NCBI GenBank assembly: GCA_020310875.1
Contig: CM035423.1
Location: forward strand, 125,564,164 to 125,628,163
Origin: Ceratopteris richardii
Taxonomy: Eukaryota; Streptophyta; Polypodiopsida; Polypodiales; Pteridaceae
Direction of reading: 5' to 3'
Length of the DNA stretch: 64,000 bases
Under the pieces are notes generated by a model. It was not told where the DNA came from. It did no database searches and worked only from the letters and a program-made list of their open reading frames with translations. Below, piece after piece: positions 40,670 to 55,049 of the stretch (position 1 is the first letter of the stretch; the number at the start of each line of letters is the position of its first letter). Position numbers and translations under genes: made by a program.

Positions 40670-42529
40670 TTAGGTGTGTTTTGTTGTTTTTGAGGATATT
40701 TTTGGGCAATCCTTTATCAAATGTTTCCTGCCACAATCCTTGCAATAAGCTCCCTCTATTCTTAACGTAGGAGGTTGTGGACAGTCTTTGATGAAATGTT
40801 CTCCCCCACACCTATAACAAGTTATCTTTGGTCCCCCTTTGAATTGAGGTTTTTGATTGGACATATAATTATTGGTTATATACATGAAAGTGGCAGTGTC
40901 CATCTCAATTCTTCCATTTCCCAAGTCTAGGGCTTGTAATTCTGGTTCTCTTAATTCATAACCTTCCCATTCTTCTTGATATCCTTCATTCCATTGATAA
41001 TCTTCCTTGTATGGTGACTTTGTTCTTGAGTTTCCCTCCTCTATTGGTGTGTATTTGATTGGTACCACATTTGTTGGTATAGGAGGTTGTTGCCCAAGCA
41101 CAGGTCTTGGTTGCTCAACATATACTGATTCTCTTTGGCTTCCATAATCTCTCTCCTTTATGGGTTGTTTATTATAAAAGCATTCCTCCCTAGTATGATT
41201 TGTCCATTTCCTCTCTAGTGTACAATATTTGAGTGTTTTCCTATCTTGCAAATGTGGAGGCTTTTGATATGGACATTGTTGTACCAAATGACTTTCTCCA
41301 CAATTGTAGCATTTTTTATTTGTGCTTATCCTAGAGTTTATCAAATTGGTTTTGGTGCTTACCTCTAGGGCTTTAGCAATGGCCTGAGCTAATTCTTCTG
41401 CTGGTGGGATTTTGTCTTCATTTGATCTAGGTAGATCAAATGCTAACAGATCTTGGCCTCTGTTATCTTCCAAATCTATTGCTTCTTTTACACAAGCTCC
41501 TAGATCAGGGCATCTCCTATAGTACACTAGGGTCCTTAATTGAGCACTTCTAAATCCTTCTATGAATAGGGATACTTGTCTTGCCATGGAAGGTACTTCT
41601 TCTTTAGGACATCTGTCAATGTATTGCTTAAATCTCCTGGCTGCCTCTCTGATATTTTCATCTTTTTGTTGTTTAAAACTGTGTATCAGAGTGGCTGTGC
41701 TATGTTTTATTCCAATCTTTGAGAATTCCCCAATGAAGGCTTCTAGGAAGGATTGAATATCTAGATACATTTCCTTTCTCAAAGGGATGAACCAAGATAA
41801 TGCAGGTCCTGTTAGGGTTAGACCAAATGCTTCAAATTGGACTTTGTAATCTTCCACCTCCTCAGCTCTAATTAATTGCCTAAACTCTGTAGCATGAGCA
41901 TGAGGATCAGAATACCCTTCATATTGATTTTTTATGCATTTGGCTACTTGATATGGTCTAAGCATTCTACCCTGAGGTTGCCAATGATGTCTTCTTCTTA
42001 GTGAAAATTCATTAAATCCTTCTGGTTCTTTTTCAAAAGGATTTGGGGAAGCATGTGTTCTCCTCCCTTGTTGTTGCTCAGTACTAGTGTAGTTTTCATG
42101 TGGTCTTGGTAAATCTGATTGTCCTAGATTATGTTCCCAAGGTCCTTTGTCAGCACATTGCCCTAAGTCATTTGAATTTTCTGGGTCTTGGGAGAAGATG
42201 TATACACATCCTTGCCTGTCCTCATACCTACCATCTTTGAATTGAGCTACTGGTGTTATGTTCAGGGGAACTTCTAAGTTTCTCAATCTAATGAGAAACT
42301 TATGCATTCCATCCTGATATACATAGGTTCCAAACCTATTTGTATACATGTATTTGAGGATATTTCTATAATCCCCAGTTTCAATGGGCTCATTTGTTTC
42401 GTTTAAATTTTCCATGTTTTCTTGCCCTAGATTTCTTTTTTGCACTTGCCCTTCCACTGGCTCTATTTCCTTCCTTCCTAAGTCTTGCATAATATGTGTG
42501 TTTAATTTGTTCCCAGATCTAAGGATCAT
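40670..42529 (-). CDS. Gypsy gag
   Basis: An intact 619-aa frame. The retrotransposon gag core is in the middle (GLTLTGPALSWFIPLRKEM, FKQYIDRCPKEEVPSMARQV). Zinc knuckles are CYNCGESHLVQQC (about residue 405), CYRCGGEHFIKDC (about 570) and CKDCGRKHLIKDC (about 597). Gag forms the particle and binds RNA. It is followed by a stop before the linker ORF, so pol expression would need frameshifting or readthrough, or the stop is damage. Confidence 0.88.
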   Translation of the reverse strand: MILRSGNKLNTHIMQDLGRKEIEPVEGQVQKRNLGQENMENLNETNEPIETGDYRNILKYMYTNRFGTYVYQDGMHKFLIRLRNLEVPLNITPVAQFKDGRYEDRQGCVYIFSQDPENSNDLGQCADKGPWEHNLGQSDLPRPHENYTSTEQQQGRRTHASPNPFEKEPEGFNEFSLRRRHHWQPQGRMLRPYQVAKCIKNQYEGYSDPHAHATEFRQLIRAEEVEDYKVQFEAFGLTLTGPALSWFIPLRKEMYLDIQSFLEAFIGEFSKIGIKHSTATLIHSFKQQKDENIREAARRFKQYIDRCPKEEVPSMARQVSLFIEGFRSAQLRTLVYYRRCPDLGACVKEAIDLEDNRGQDLLAFDLPRSNEDKIPPAEELAQAIAKALEVSTKTNLINSRISTNKKCYNCGESHLVQQCPYQKPPHLQDRKTLKYCTLERKWTNHTREECFYNKQPIKERDYGSQRESVYVEQPRPVLGQQPPIPTNVVPIKYTPIEEGNSRTKSPYKEDYQWNEGYQEEWEGYELREPELQALDLGNGRIEMDTATFMYITNNYMSNQKPQFKGGPKITCYRCGGEHFIKDCPQPPTLRIEGAYCKDCGRKHLIKDCPKISSKTTKHT

Positions 42530-42539
42530 TCAATTAATT

Positions 42540-42900
42540 TTCACAATTCAATGTTCAGAATCGTGTTTTTCCCGATTTTCTGTTCAAAATCGTGTTTTTC
42601 ATGATTTTGTGCTCAGAATCGTGTTTTTTCATAATTTTCTGTTCAGAATCGTGTTTTTCACGATTTTCTATTCAAAATCGTGTTTTTCACGATTTTCTGT
42701 TCAAAATCGTGTTTTTGACGATTTTCTGTTCAAAATCATGTTTTCCACGATTTTCTGTTCAAAATCGTGTTTTCCACGATTTTCTGTTCAAAATCGTGTT
42801 TTCCACGATTTTTTGCTCAAAATCGTGTTTTTTGCTCAAAATCGCGTTTTCCACGATTTTCTGCACAAAATCGTGTTTTCCAGGATTTTGTTCCCAGACA
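42540..42900. repeat. Tandem hairpin repeats in the Gypsy leader
   Basis: About eleven units of roughly 29-32 bp built on AATCGTG-TTTTT-CACGATTTTCTGTTCAA. Each contains the self-complementary pair AATCGTG / CACGATT. Looser relatives containing ATCGCGATT continue to about 43730. The array lies between gag (start 42529) and the primer site (44536), so every genomic RNA would carry it. The + strand frame reading FSRFSVQNRVFHDF is a by-product. Confidence 0.93.
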
Positions 42901-44535
42901 ATCGTGATTGCTCACAATTGTACATAACACGATTTTCTTATGAAAATTGTGTTATGAGAATGGCGATTTTGTAATAAATTCTGAGAATCGCGATTTTGTG
43001 TCTGACTATAGAATCGCGATTCTGATCAATTTTTTTTGAAGATTTTAAGGTATTGTTTTTCAAGTTTTTATTTCTTCTATAGAATCGCCCTATCTAGTTT
43101 TTAACATGCAATGAAAAAATTAACTAAAAAATAATATTTTTTTCACTGAAAATTAAAAAACTCAGAATATCGCGATTTCGTGATTTTGGTTATTTCCTAC
43201 TTTTCTGTGCTTAATGATCATGAAAATCTAAAGGAATGTAATTAAAATGATATAGAAACCCCTCACCTTGCTTGCTTGATTCAAAAATTCTTCAACACTT
43301 ATATCTGCAGAAGGTCGCGATTCTGTGCCTGTTCTCTCTCTCTCTCTCTCACACTCACCCAAATGAGTTTCTCTTGAAATTCCAAGATTTTATAGTGTCC
43401 AAGAAATCGCGATTTTGTGTAATTTCCACTGTTCTTCACTCTTTCACTTGTCCAACTTCACTAACTCAATCTTGATGAAATCTCTTGCAATTACCTTTCT
43501 CCAAAAACCCAAATATGCTGAAAATTCCCAGAAAATTTCTCTTACAGAAAATCGCGATTTTGTGCAGAAAATCGTGTTTTTTCTGTACTTCTTCTTTTGT
43601 GCAAATTTGAGTATTCTCTTTTGTTGTTTCCCTTCAATACCCTTTACCAATTGCAATTCAACAGACTCCCATACTTTTGCATCAAAGTCACAACCTTATT
43701 TAAAAAATCGCGATTCTGTGTAGAGAATCGTGTTTTTTCTGATTTTCTAGTTTTTGGCAAATTTTTTGCTTTCTTACCACCAGATCTCTTCCACACTTGT
43801 CAACAAAACTTCAGTCCATCTTCCCAAGGAAAGAAGAAATTTGTTTGATTGTTTTAATGAATTTTATGAATTTTTTTAGTATTTTGCCCTAAGTTAAGGT
43901 AAACACTTTACTTAGAGTTTCTTGTTTGGTGATCTATTGATCCTGTGTTCCTTGATTGGTTACACTATCTTATGCTTTTGGCTATCAAAACAGTTCATGG
44001 GAAAACTTCCCAAAGAAGAATGTGCTAGGAAATGCAAGTATCAAATTTTTGCAAAGATAAGCTCAAACATTTTTTCTTGAAGATGCAAATCAATTTTTTC
44101 AAGAATAATGCTTTGACTTGGTAAACAAATGGATCTTATCTACTTGCATATAGCTACTTTACTTGACTTTTCCTTAATGCAACCATGTTATCTTCCCAAG
44201 ATCAACAATTTTGCCTAGTACTTAGTCAAAAAGCACTCTAAAAATACAAGAATAGACACATGTTACCTTATCTTCAGCTTTCTTGATTCAAAATTTTCAC
44301 ATACTTGCACTTTTCTTCAAAAAATGAGATGAGCAGCTATCAATTTACAAAAATTTCAGCACTTCCAATTCTCAAAAGATTATCTATTGCTTTCTTTTCC
44401 CAAAAGACAACAAAGACATCTACCTTTTCATGTTCACATTTCTTGATTAAAGAGTATTACCTTTTCCATGTGTTCATTACCATCAACAATAGAAGATCCA
44501 GCAAGGTCCAACTTCAATGAAGCTTTTGATATACT

Positions 44536-44553
44536 TCCCCGGCAACGACGCCA
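44536..44553 (-). other. Gypsy primer-binding site
   Basis: TGGCGTCGTTGCCGGGGA on the - strand. It is one base different from TGGCGCCGTTGCCGGGGA, the tRNA-Asp-type primer site common in Tat/Athila elements. It lies 5 bases from the LTR end. Confidence 0.88.
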
Positions 44554-44558
44554 AAAAA

Positions 44559-45434
44559 TGTTTGTTATTGATCTTTGGAGTTGTCCTCTCCAATCATTTA
44601 GCATAAAGAATTAACAAGACATCTTTATTTTGTCAATCCTGGAAGTATTCAAGAGACCACAGCCCCTTCTAGATGATAGAATCCAAGAAATAAGAGAATA
44701 ATGGCTGGATTTTTGAGAATGGTGAAAATGAAGAGGAATTTCTAGGGTTTGGATTATCTTGAGCAAATCTCCACCATTTTCCACAATCTTGGTGTCTAAT
44801 ACATGCTATTTTCTCATCAGAACACAATTATGAAGTCAAAACTCAAAAATATTACCTGTACCATACAGACGAGACAATCACGATTCTGTGAAAATAGACG
44901 ATTTTCATCTCCAGCACCATTCTTCATCAATTTCTCACTCAACACATCAATATTCAGCTCTCTTCATACACCTTCAACAGAATTACACAATAGAAGCTCA
45001 CAAATCTCCATGGATACACAAAGAATAAACTCAACAAAATCAAAGAAACCACACAAAGAGGAGAAACACAATTTTCAGCAGGAAACTCTCTCTATTCACT
45101 TGGATAGCATGTCAACAAATAATCAACCAACCCCCCCATAATAGACGAAATTATCTTATATACATTTTCAAGTGTCCCTTTTCATACTTGAATTTTGGTC
45201 CTTTCCTCTACTATTCTAAAAATATGCTATCTAGGAGTTTCCAAAAATTCTAGAAAAATTACATAAAATTCTATTCTACATAAGGAAGACTCTTCCTTAT
45301 TTTTACATCAGTTGCATAAATATTTGTACAAGTTTTTGTCATTTTACAATTATTTTTCATCCAAAATGCTTCAAAAAATACATCTTCTAATAGTATTCAA
45401 AGGCTAAAAATGAGCTCTAATCATGATTCCAACA
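44559..45434 (-). mobile_element. 5' LTR of the Gypsy element
   Basis: An 876-bp LTR: starts TGTTGGAATCATGATTAGAG at 45434 and ends AATAACAAACA at 44559. With no 3' LTR in the window, the outer limit rests on the TG start and the switch to Copia A2 leader sequence at 45435. Confidence 0.75.
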
Positions 45435-45566
45435 GCATGAAGTGAAGCTATTTTGAACTCTTAATCACCATGAGCATGCTCACCAAAATGCATGGGATTT
45501 TGAGACTATGGTTGGACGGGTGTTGATGATGCCTTAGATGAAGTGGTGACCTGCTTTGATACCATT
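45435..45566 (-). mobile_element. Copia A2 5' leader fragment with primer site
   Basis: It aligns with the A1 leader 21645-21773 (GAGTATGCTCATC / GAGCATGCTCACC; GATGAAGCAGCGACCTACTTTGATA). Primer site TGGTATCAAAGC on the - strand at 45553-45564. Confidence 0.8.
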
Positions 45567-45795
45567 TGTTGGAGTTTGAGGTCTGTTGAAACACATGAAT
45601 AGCACACGGAAGAATAAGAACCTTGGAGCATAACACACAATAGTTAATTTATTACCAAGAGAATGTACAAAGATAAGTGATCTATTAGGGCTATAGGCGT
45701 ATATACAAGCCAATGAAAGAAAACCTCCGAAAGAGGGGAAAAAAGTGCCTCAGTCATCCTAGTGTGTTCACACACATTACCACCTAAACATATCA
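45567..45795 (-). mobile_element. 5' LTR of Copia A2
   Basis: A 229-bp A-type LTR, TGATATGTTTAGGTGG... to CTCAAACTCCAACA on the - strand, two bases from the primer site. Confidence 0.85.
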
Positions 45796-45797
45796 AC

Positions 45798-46013
<216 letters not shown>

Positions 46014-46735
46014 GTGAACGTATATAATACACACAATATATATAATATCAATCATCCAAAGAATCTTCACTCTCATGTGATGTATTTGAAGAGGCATGGC
46101 TAAAGAGGTCAATAGCTTGTGACCACTGATATCATCCCTTTTCTATCTGTCTATCCATGCCTTCCATATTGTCCTCTCCATAATACTCCTATATTACATA
46201 TAACAAGCATAAATAAATAAAAATATATAAAACATCAATCAAAATAAAATAAAGTATATCAAATTTAATAATACTCACAAAATCATTTGGATTATATGCT
46301 AAGTTCTCACTCAAATGATGATATCCAAAATAAGTAACATATCAAATTTCATCTTTTCTAGGATTACAATCATAATCCTTACCATGCAACGAAACAAACA
46401 AAAAAGCTTATTGATTAGTGTTTTAAATAAAATAAAAAATATAAATTCAACTATACATATACTTAAAAATGTAGCAACAAAGTATCACACCCTATATGAC
46501 ATAAATGTCATATATGACGTGATTCAGTTCTTTTTTTCTTTATAGCACGCTATGTTTATTTAATGAAACAAAGGTACTTTGGGTAAATGTAAATATTTTT
46601 CCAACATATAAGAATTACAAATCAAATTAATATAAACTATTTTACATACCTTTTGTTGAAGAAATGTTTCTTATAGACATAGTTGTTTGCAAAAATGTTA
46701 CCACATCTCAAGTGGTATGTGAGACCTTCTCTTAT
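46014..46735. other. AT-rich gap, no gene seen
   Basis: AT-rich sequence between microsatellites. No coding frame or element end that I can support. Confidence 0.4.
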
Positions 46736-48330
<1,595 letters not shown>

Positions 48331-48335
48331 AATTT

Positions 48336-48520
48336 ATAGACATGCATGTGGATGTGTATGTGTGCATGTGTAAATGTATGTATGTGTATGTGTGTGTTTG
48401 TGTATATTTATTTATATGTATGAACATGTGTATCTGTGTATATGTGAATATGTATATATTTATGTATTCGTAAATGTGTAAATGTGTGCATGTGAATGTG
48501 TATGTATGCATGTAATTAAC
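48336..48520. repeat. TGTGTATG-rich array, opposite strand bias
   Basis: Degenerate TGTGTATG/TGTATG repeats directly after the ACACAT array, with strand composition inverted at about 48300-48340. The two arrays could fold back on each other. Confidence 0.85.
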
Positions 48521-49628
48521 TTATTAATATCTAATACCTATTTTATTTCTACACAATGAGGTTCTAATCAATCAAAGGGAACTCCACCACCATCTCTTAC
48601 CCATGCAAGGACCAATTACTAGAAGTATATTAAACTTCTAGTTCTAATAATTGATAGATATATACATCATTGATATATTTTTTTACTATTATGTTATAAT
48701 CAGATTTTGATCAATCAGAGGGTAATCCACCACCTCCTACCCCTATAAAAACTTCACATGTGCCATCCAATACACATTATGATAATTTTTACTACCAAGA
48801 GCATATCGTATATTGGTATAGGTGTTTTTATGGCATGTATTGAAGCCCACAACTAGAATGTATTGAAAATGAGGTGGATTATAATATTTTTGACCAAGCA
48901 CCACCACTTGATCCACATGACAATGCTTGGATATGTATTGATTCCATAAATTAATGTAACTATTTTGTGTTAAAATTAAAAATTCATAATAAGGTTATAG
49001 TAAATATACATGAATATTTACTCGATGATGATGATGATGTTTCTCACACTAATAATTATAATACTCTTCGTATACACCACAGACATGTTTTTTATCAACT
49101 ACAAACCAAGGTTTCCAAAAATCCTCTACCTCTTGGTTTACAGAAGAAAATGGATGGACATTACCAACTTGTGATCGTCTTCTAGTACAAACATACGATA
49201 GACGAAGATATAGAATATGGCAGAGGACTGCTTCCTTTAGATGGAGAGGTCTTTAACTTTTGGGGTAATCATTATGTGATTGCTCATCTACTATCACTAG
49301 TGTTGGTTGTGGTCTCTTTATTGTAGAGGATTTGTATATGTCACCCAAATTGGCATCAACTTACGCATTACATTCACATCATGAGTACTCATGGATTATG
49401 TTTGAATGTAGCTTTTCTTTCCAATATAGGGATTACAAATGCATAAAATTAAATATCACACATTGACGAAAGACCTTACACATGAGCAAATTCTATAAAG
49501 CATAGCCTAGGATATACTAGTTCAAGCACTAATTGCACATTTTCTCTTATAATGTGGGCCTTACAACGTAGAGCACCATGGATCATTTGTGTTCACTTGA
49601 GGGTTGACTATTGAGTATATCTAAAAAC
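48521..49628. other. Gap left of Copia G, no gene recognised
   Basis: AT-rich with short open frames only; a (GAT)n run at about 49025-49040. The part next to 49629 should contain the 3' LTR of Copia G, but I cannot place its ends without a second copy. Confidence 0.35.
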
Positions 49629-49828
49629 CCCCCTCAATGTCCACCCTGTGATGGACTACCTCCTTGGTCCAATGCCAAGGCTTGGAAAGTGTTGATGAAA
49701 TTGCTCTCTCCTAAGAGCCTTGGTGAAGATGTCTACTCCATTTTCTTCAGTTGGACAATAGCTTATCTCTAGGACCCCATCATCCATCAACTCATGCATA
49801 TAATAATAATGATTTTCTATGTGCTTGG
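49629..49828 (-). pseudogene. Copia G RNase H C-terminus and purine tract
   Basis: The - strand reads TKHIENHYYYMHELMDDGVL, EISYCPTEENGVDIFTKALR, REQFHQHFPSLGIG, the Copia RNase H end, followed by the purine tract TTGAGGGGGG at about 49629-49640. It is continuous with 60824-64000 once element B and one CTTGG copy are removed. Confidence 0.88.
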
Positions 49829-50219
49829 TGTAGAGAGTACACGCACAGAAATAAAATGAAAAGAAGAGTGTATTCACAAAAGGAAGAGTGTGTGAGAATC
49901 AAAATGAGTAGAGCATGAAATGGGTAAACTCATGTGGATTAGAAATGAGCTTGCCAACAACATGGAGTAGGATCCTCAAGCTTCTAACCAAGTACAAATG
50001 GGGGGAGAGGCCCTCCTTATATAGATTTGGGAGGGGCTCTGCAAAGTACATCCCATGTGGGATTATTCCCCTCAAAGGAGAATGCATAAAATGGTAGAAT
50101 CAAATGGCAAGGTACCCAAATACAAAGGATATAATATAAAATGTAAATATAATGGGAATGGAATGGAAATAGAGTGACTCCAAGATGCGAAAGGGAGATG
50201 CACTCTCATATTCTCAACA
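49829..50219 (-). mobile_element. 3' LTR of element B
   Basis: 391 bp, TGTTGAGAATATGAGAGTGC... to CTCTCTACA on the - strand. It matches 60488-60823 except for about 60 extra bp (around 50130-50190). TATA box TATATAAGG on the - strand near 50015. Confidence 0.88.
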
Positions 50220-53200
50220 CTACCTATGCAGCTCCACTTTGTAGAGTATGGAGGCTGCTAGGGTATGAAAGAAAGGTCCACCAAGAATGTAGGAGTAGAA
50301 GCACGGGCACCAAATAAGAAATCTCCAAGTGGTATCAACCATGTGGGATCACTGGGTACTCCATAAGATGTCCACCAAATGGATCAAGCAGATGTGCCAA
50401 ACGTACGCCACCAACAAGGTACAAGAACGGAACAAGATCTCACTGGACGAGATCACCTCCATGCGAGATAGGTAGGATGACTCCATGTGGTATGTAGGAA
50501 CCTGAAAAGCTTTGAAAATATCCACCATGAGATGTGCATCGCTGTCGGAAGGATTTCCTCACTCGAATTGTCATATGGAAAAATAAAAATAATTTGCTTT
50601 AAAGTCAATTAAATGATATCTCTCTCTCGTATTTCTTTTAATGTTTTAATTTAAATTGACTAATTTTCTCTTGAGTACCTGCAGATAACAAAAACAAGAA
50701 GAGCTGAATTAAGAGAAGACCTCATTTCTATTAGTTAAAGATAATAAAAACATATATGTGTATGTATGTAGATGCAAGAGAATAGGTAAAAATGTATGAT
50801 AAAGTTTGTTAATTCTAATGTTTATATTTATGCATATGAACTTTCATGTTGTTGAGAATATATCTTAGCTTTAGATATGCTTCAAGACTTGAATTCATTT
50901 ATGTGAATGTATTCCTTAAAAAAAGGTCTAGCACCCTACGATATATGTGGGTTAAATCCTATATGTTTACTTATTCATAAATTCTAGAAACTTCTAAATG
51001 TGTTGAGTATGATTCACTTTAAGTACTTATATACATATGGTATGAAAACTTCTATTGTATATGATAAGTGGGATTAACTCTGAGTTTGTACCCATGTAAG
51101 TTCATGAATAATCATGTAAATGAGAACATCTATACCTATTTACCCAAATGTGTGAGTTTGTGTGTGTTTAGGATCATATGAGGTTACCTATTAAAAGATA
51201 GTTATATGTTCCTATGATTATAGGGTTGTGAACCTATATGTTTATGTGAAATGCACTTAATGGAGATATGTAGTTATATATCTATGAGAGTGAATGAGAA
51301 TAGTTTTTGTCATATATGTGTATTTACATATGTATACCTAAAAAGATATATTTGTATGCACTGATGTCCTTATGAGTATGTATTTTTTGTTTGTCTAAAC
51401 ATTAGTATAAACATATATATATGTGGGTAATAAATAAGAAATAATATTGTTTTATTATATAATTTAGTTCCTAAAAACACTAATTTTAAGCTTTAATGTT
51501 TAATCATATATAAAATTTATATTAAAAACTAAGTTTAAAATAACCTAATATATTTAATTCAATAGATTAATGATTATATCATTTTTATAAAAAAGAGGAA
51601 AACTGTGCATACGTAAATTTAGATAAATGTGTATGAGTGAGTTAACTAAGAATCGTGTGTATGATGAGGTGAAAGTATGTATGAGTGTGCATGAGAAAGC
51701 TGGTGAAGTGTGTGAGTTAACTGATTGTGAGTTAGTGCATATCTGCGTGTGCATTTGTCTATTTAAATGATTGGGTGAGTACGTTTTTGGTTAATGAATC
51801 ATCTGCAGGTACGCATTCTTCTGAGAGAGAGAGAGATTGTAGATGCCTCGTTGCTTGTGCATGTTGCAAAGAAAGACCACCAGGAGAGATTGGCCTTGCC
51901 TCAACGTGGAGAGAGAGAGAGAGAGACACCGGCGATGGAGTAGCTCAAAGTGATCGATTGACAAAGAGAGTATTCTGAGGAATTGCATAGAAAAGCGTAA
52001 ACAAGTGATGGCAGAAAATATGGTGTTGTTGGAGAAATTCCGATGCTGCCTCTGTAAAGAGAGAGATTTACGTGCACCTTGGTTTTGGTAGACGATCTGG
52101 AGAGAGAAGTTTTTAGTTCTGTGCAAAAATCAATGCCGCTAGGTTTGATGGAGGCCTTTCTTATAGACTCTCTGAGATTCAGAGTCTCTTTCACAGTTTG
52201 AAAGGAGATTGACACCTATGAGAGCTCGGGGAGAGGGGATACAAAGAGTAGGCAATAATGGAAGCCTATGCAAGGATCAATGCTGAGAGAGAGATGGCGA
52301 TCATGTTTATGCATCGCGACAAGAGGGAGAGAGAGAGATTGGGTTTTCCCCTCCTTCTTGGACTGTTATAATTGGCTTCTGATGTCCCAGAAAGAAAGAG
52401 ACGGTCCGTGCATGTTATAGAGAGAAATGAGCATATATAGACGCGTAAGCCTAGAGAGAACACTGTTAGCTACTGTGTGTCATGGAGGTAGAAAGGTAAA
52501 TCCTTAGGAAATTAGTATGTTTGCTTACATGTAGAGAGGGAGAGTCGTTTGTCTCCAGGATCTACATAAATAGTAAAAGAACTCACAACAGAGAGAAATA
52601 CCTCACTCTATTCTGAACTACGACAAGCAAAGAGCTCGTGAGAGACAGAGATAGAGAAGCTTCAAATTCTCTTTTCCCATCTGGTTATTGTAGATTGAAG
52701 CTATTTTAGATAAGAGATCGCGTATAAAGAGGAGAAATTAAGTATTTGGCGCAAGCAGATTGACATTTCCATCTGTCTGGCTACGCGCATTAGATCAAGG
52801 TGGAAAGAAGAGAGTTATGTAGAGATAGAGAGATGATGAAATATGAGTTAGTCCACGATTCATGACAGAGACAGTTAAGGCATTGGAAATCTCTTGTTTC
52901 ATTGAGAAATGCCGCCGTGTGACTTCCTAGCTCCTATGCGTGCGAAGTTTTTCTCTGATTACAATAATATCAATGTATGTTGTTTTCTATGGTGTCTGCT
53001 GGTGTGACGATTGTTATAGATTATGAAAGTCATAGTTTACGTGGCTTATGAGTTACATGACTGAGTTATGCACTTTTTGGGTTTCATCTATGTGTTACGA
53101 AGATGAGGCTTTGGGTTTCTAATACAATGGTTTGTCTTTTACTTGCCAAGAGCAGCAATGTGTTGTCTATGTTGAGTGCCCATGGGCCTAAAGGATCTTC

Positions 53201-54371
53201 AGTGTAGAGCGATACCTCTTTTTGATCGCTCATGGCAAATCTCTATTGCAGGTGTTTGTGCAAGGATCAAAGAGAAGGAGGCTATGAGGTTATGCACATT
53301 TTTCTCCATGCGTACACAGGTATATGCCATCATGCTCTGTCCTTACCTTTTGACAGATAGAGAGAGAGAGAGTTTTGGAGTTTGCAAGTATAAGTTAGGC
53401 GGATGGAACATGGATTTGTGTGTTATCATCCTGAAGACTTAGATATAATCATCAAAAGAGGATAATCTATATGATGCTAGCTGTTAGGTAATATATAGGA
53501 GATGTTTGACGTTGAGGTGAATAAGTTCGAACCATAACACATTCATGTTTATCTGATGAATGAACTACTCATGTTTGACTACATTAAGTATACTGTTATG
53601 AATTAATTCTTGAATGCAAGTATGTATGCATGTTTGCATGAGTGTATGCATGTTAGTATGAGTTTATGTATGCATGATTGAATGCATGTGTGTTTATGCA
53701 TGGGCATATGAGTATGTATGCATAATTATATGCATATAGTATGAGTGTGAGTATGCATGTGCAAGTATGGATGAGTTTATGTATGCATGTGTATGTTAAG
53801 GTAGGTAAGCATGCATGTAGGAATGTAAAATAATGCATGTATATGCTAATGAATGTTAAACGTAAGTTAGTGGATACATATTAAATACAAGTTAATTGGT
53901 GCATGTTTGCATATAAACAAATGTGTGTTTGCATAGATGTCTTCAAATGCATGAAAGTTAGGTAGTTAGAAGTTTTTATATACATGTATTAGTATAGGCT
54001 TAAGTTATGAATGCTAAATTAATAAGTGTTTTATGCTAATTAAAAACATACTTATGTTTTTTGTTAATGAATCATCTGCAGATCATTGAAGAGATTACAA
54101 AGGAGAATACGAGAACACAAGCATACGAGATTTCAAGATCGCGAAGTTACGATATTTGAAGATTGTTTGTTAAGTTGTATAGGATTATCTATTAAGAGAA
54201 TTGTATTAGCACTTATGATAAACTTTTGTATAGGCTTAAAATCCTAAAGATTTCTAGCACTTCCACTTTTCATTCTAATTAAGATTTTTATAGGCTTAAA
54301 AAAGATTGATTTTGAAATTCTTCATACTGTTTCTGTGAAAATTAATTGAGATCTTTACCTTTTTATTTCGT
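50220..54371. other. Element B internal region, non-coding part
   Basis: No credible gene. It contains AT-rich sequence (50540-51600), many (GA)n runs (51820-52620), and degenerate TGTATGCA-type repeats (about 53600-53850). The 19-mer GTTAATGAATCATCTGCAG occurs twice, near 51790 and 54063, and reads like a splice acceptor. Confidence 0.5.
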
Positions 54372-54787
54372 ATGTCTAAAGAGATAGAATCTACAAGTAG
54401 TTCTAAACTAGTATCTACAAACGATTCTGATATTAAGAATCAAGAATTAGAAAACTTGATTATAGGTACACTACTTCCGACTTCAATTGATAGTTCAAAT
54501 AATAACGAAAATATAATACTTGAAAAGCAGTTAACGAAACTTTACACACGTTAGATTACGATCGTCTTATTTCTAGAATTTTACCTTTAATTACCATAGT
54601 TTTGCCAGAACTAGAGGACAAGAAAGACTTATTCCCACCTAATTTAGTTAGAAAACCTAACTCAAATCAAATTGAAAATGAAGAAGTTGACTTTGTTAAA
54701 GATAAAATTACAAGCGAGAATTTAGTTTTGTCTTATCAATTAGAAGCTATAGAAAGATATAGAAACGCTCGTCCTTACGGCTCTTAG
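54372..54787 (+). pseudogene. Orphan ORF, about 137 codons with one frameshift
   Basis: The frame MSKEIESTSSSKLVSTNDSD runs to LEKQLTKLYT. A one-base shift near 54545 then continues it as LDYDRLISRILPLITIVLPE, LEDKKDLFPPNLVRK and ends YRNARPYGS at 54787. The joined product is hydrophilic and acidic, low in Cys and without transmembrane segments. It is antisense to element B, so it may belong to a separate insertion. I do not recognise it. Confidence 0.45.
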
Positions 54788-55049
54788 TCTAAAAAAAATA
54801 GTTCTTAATTTGCACTCCCATAAATTAGAAATCTATAGTTTTTATCACACCTAAACTGAAAAGAGCAACCGAAGGCCCTATGCATACTTAGAAGCACCCT
54901 GCGTGCAGTCACACGGTTAGGTTAGCGCAATTCTTGTAGATGAACGTCAGCCTCCCTTCACACCCCTCTACGACATCACCAAGAAGTAGGTCCTACAAGA
55001 ATGAAATATAAAGCATGAAGCATAAAATCATAGTCACATGGTAGTACAT

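Larger units (their letters stand above)
35991..45434 (-). mobile_element. Ty3/Gypsy element, Tat/Athila-like, 3' end lost
   Basis: The - strand order is 5' LTR (44559-45434), primer site TGGCGTCGTTGCCGGGGA (44536-44553), 2-kb leader with hairpin repeats, gag (42529-40670), a linker ORF, protease, RT, RNase H, integrase. The primer site is the tRNA-Asp type usual in Tat/Athila elements. Pol stops at about 35991 within the integrase C-terminal region and joins gene 4 of the short TIR copy; no 3' LTR is present. The outer LTR end abuts the Copia A2 leader at 45435. Confidence 0.85.

Noticed and set aside
42384..42974. A 196-codon + strand frame with repeated FSRFSVQNRVFHDF
   Set aside because: It is produced by the tandem hairpin repeats of the Gypsy leader and lies antisense to the element.
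49829..50219. Solo LTR of element B
   Set aside because: The 5 bp outside it (CTTGG) match those outside 60823, and removing 49829-60823 rejoins Copia G codons, so it is the 3' LTR of one long element.
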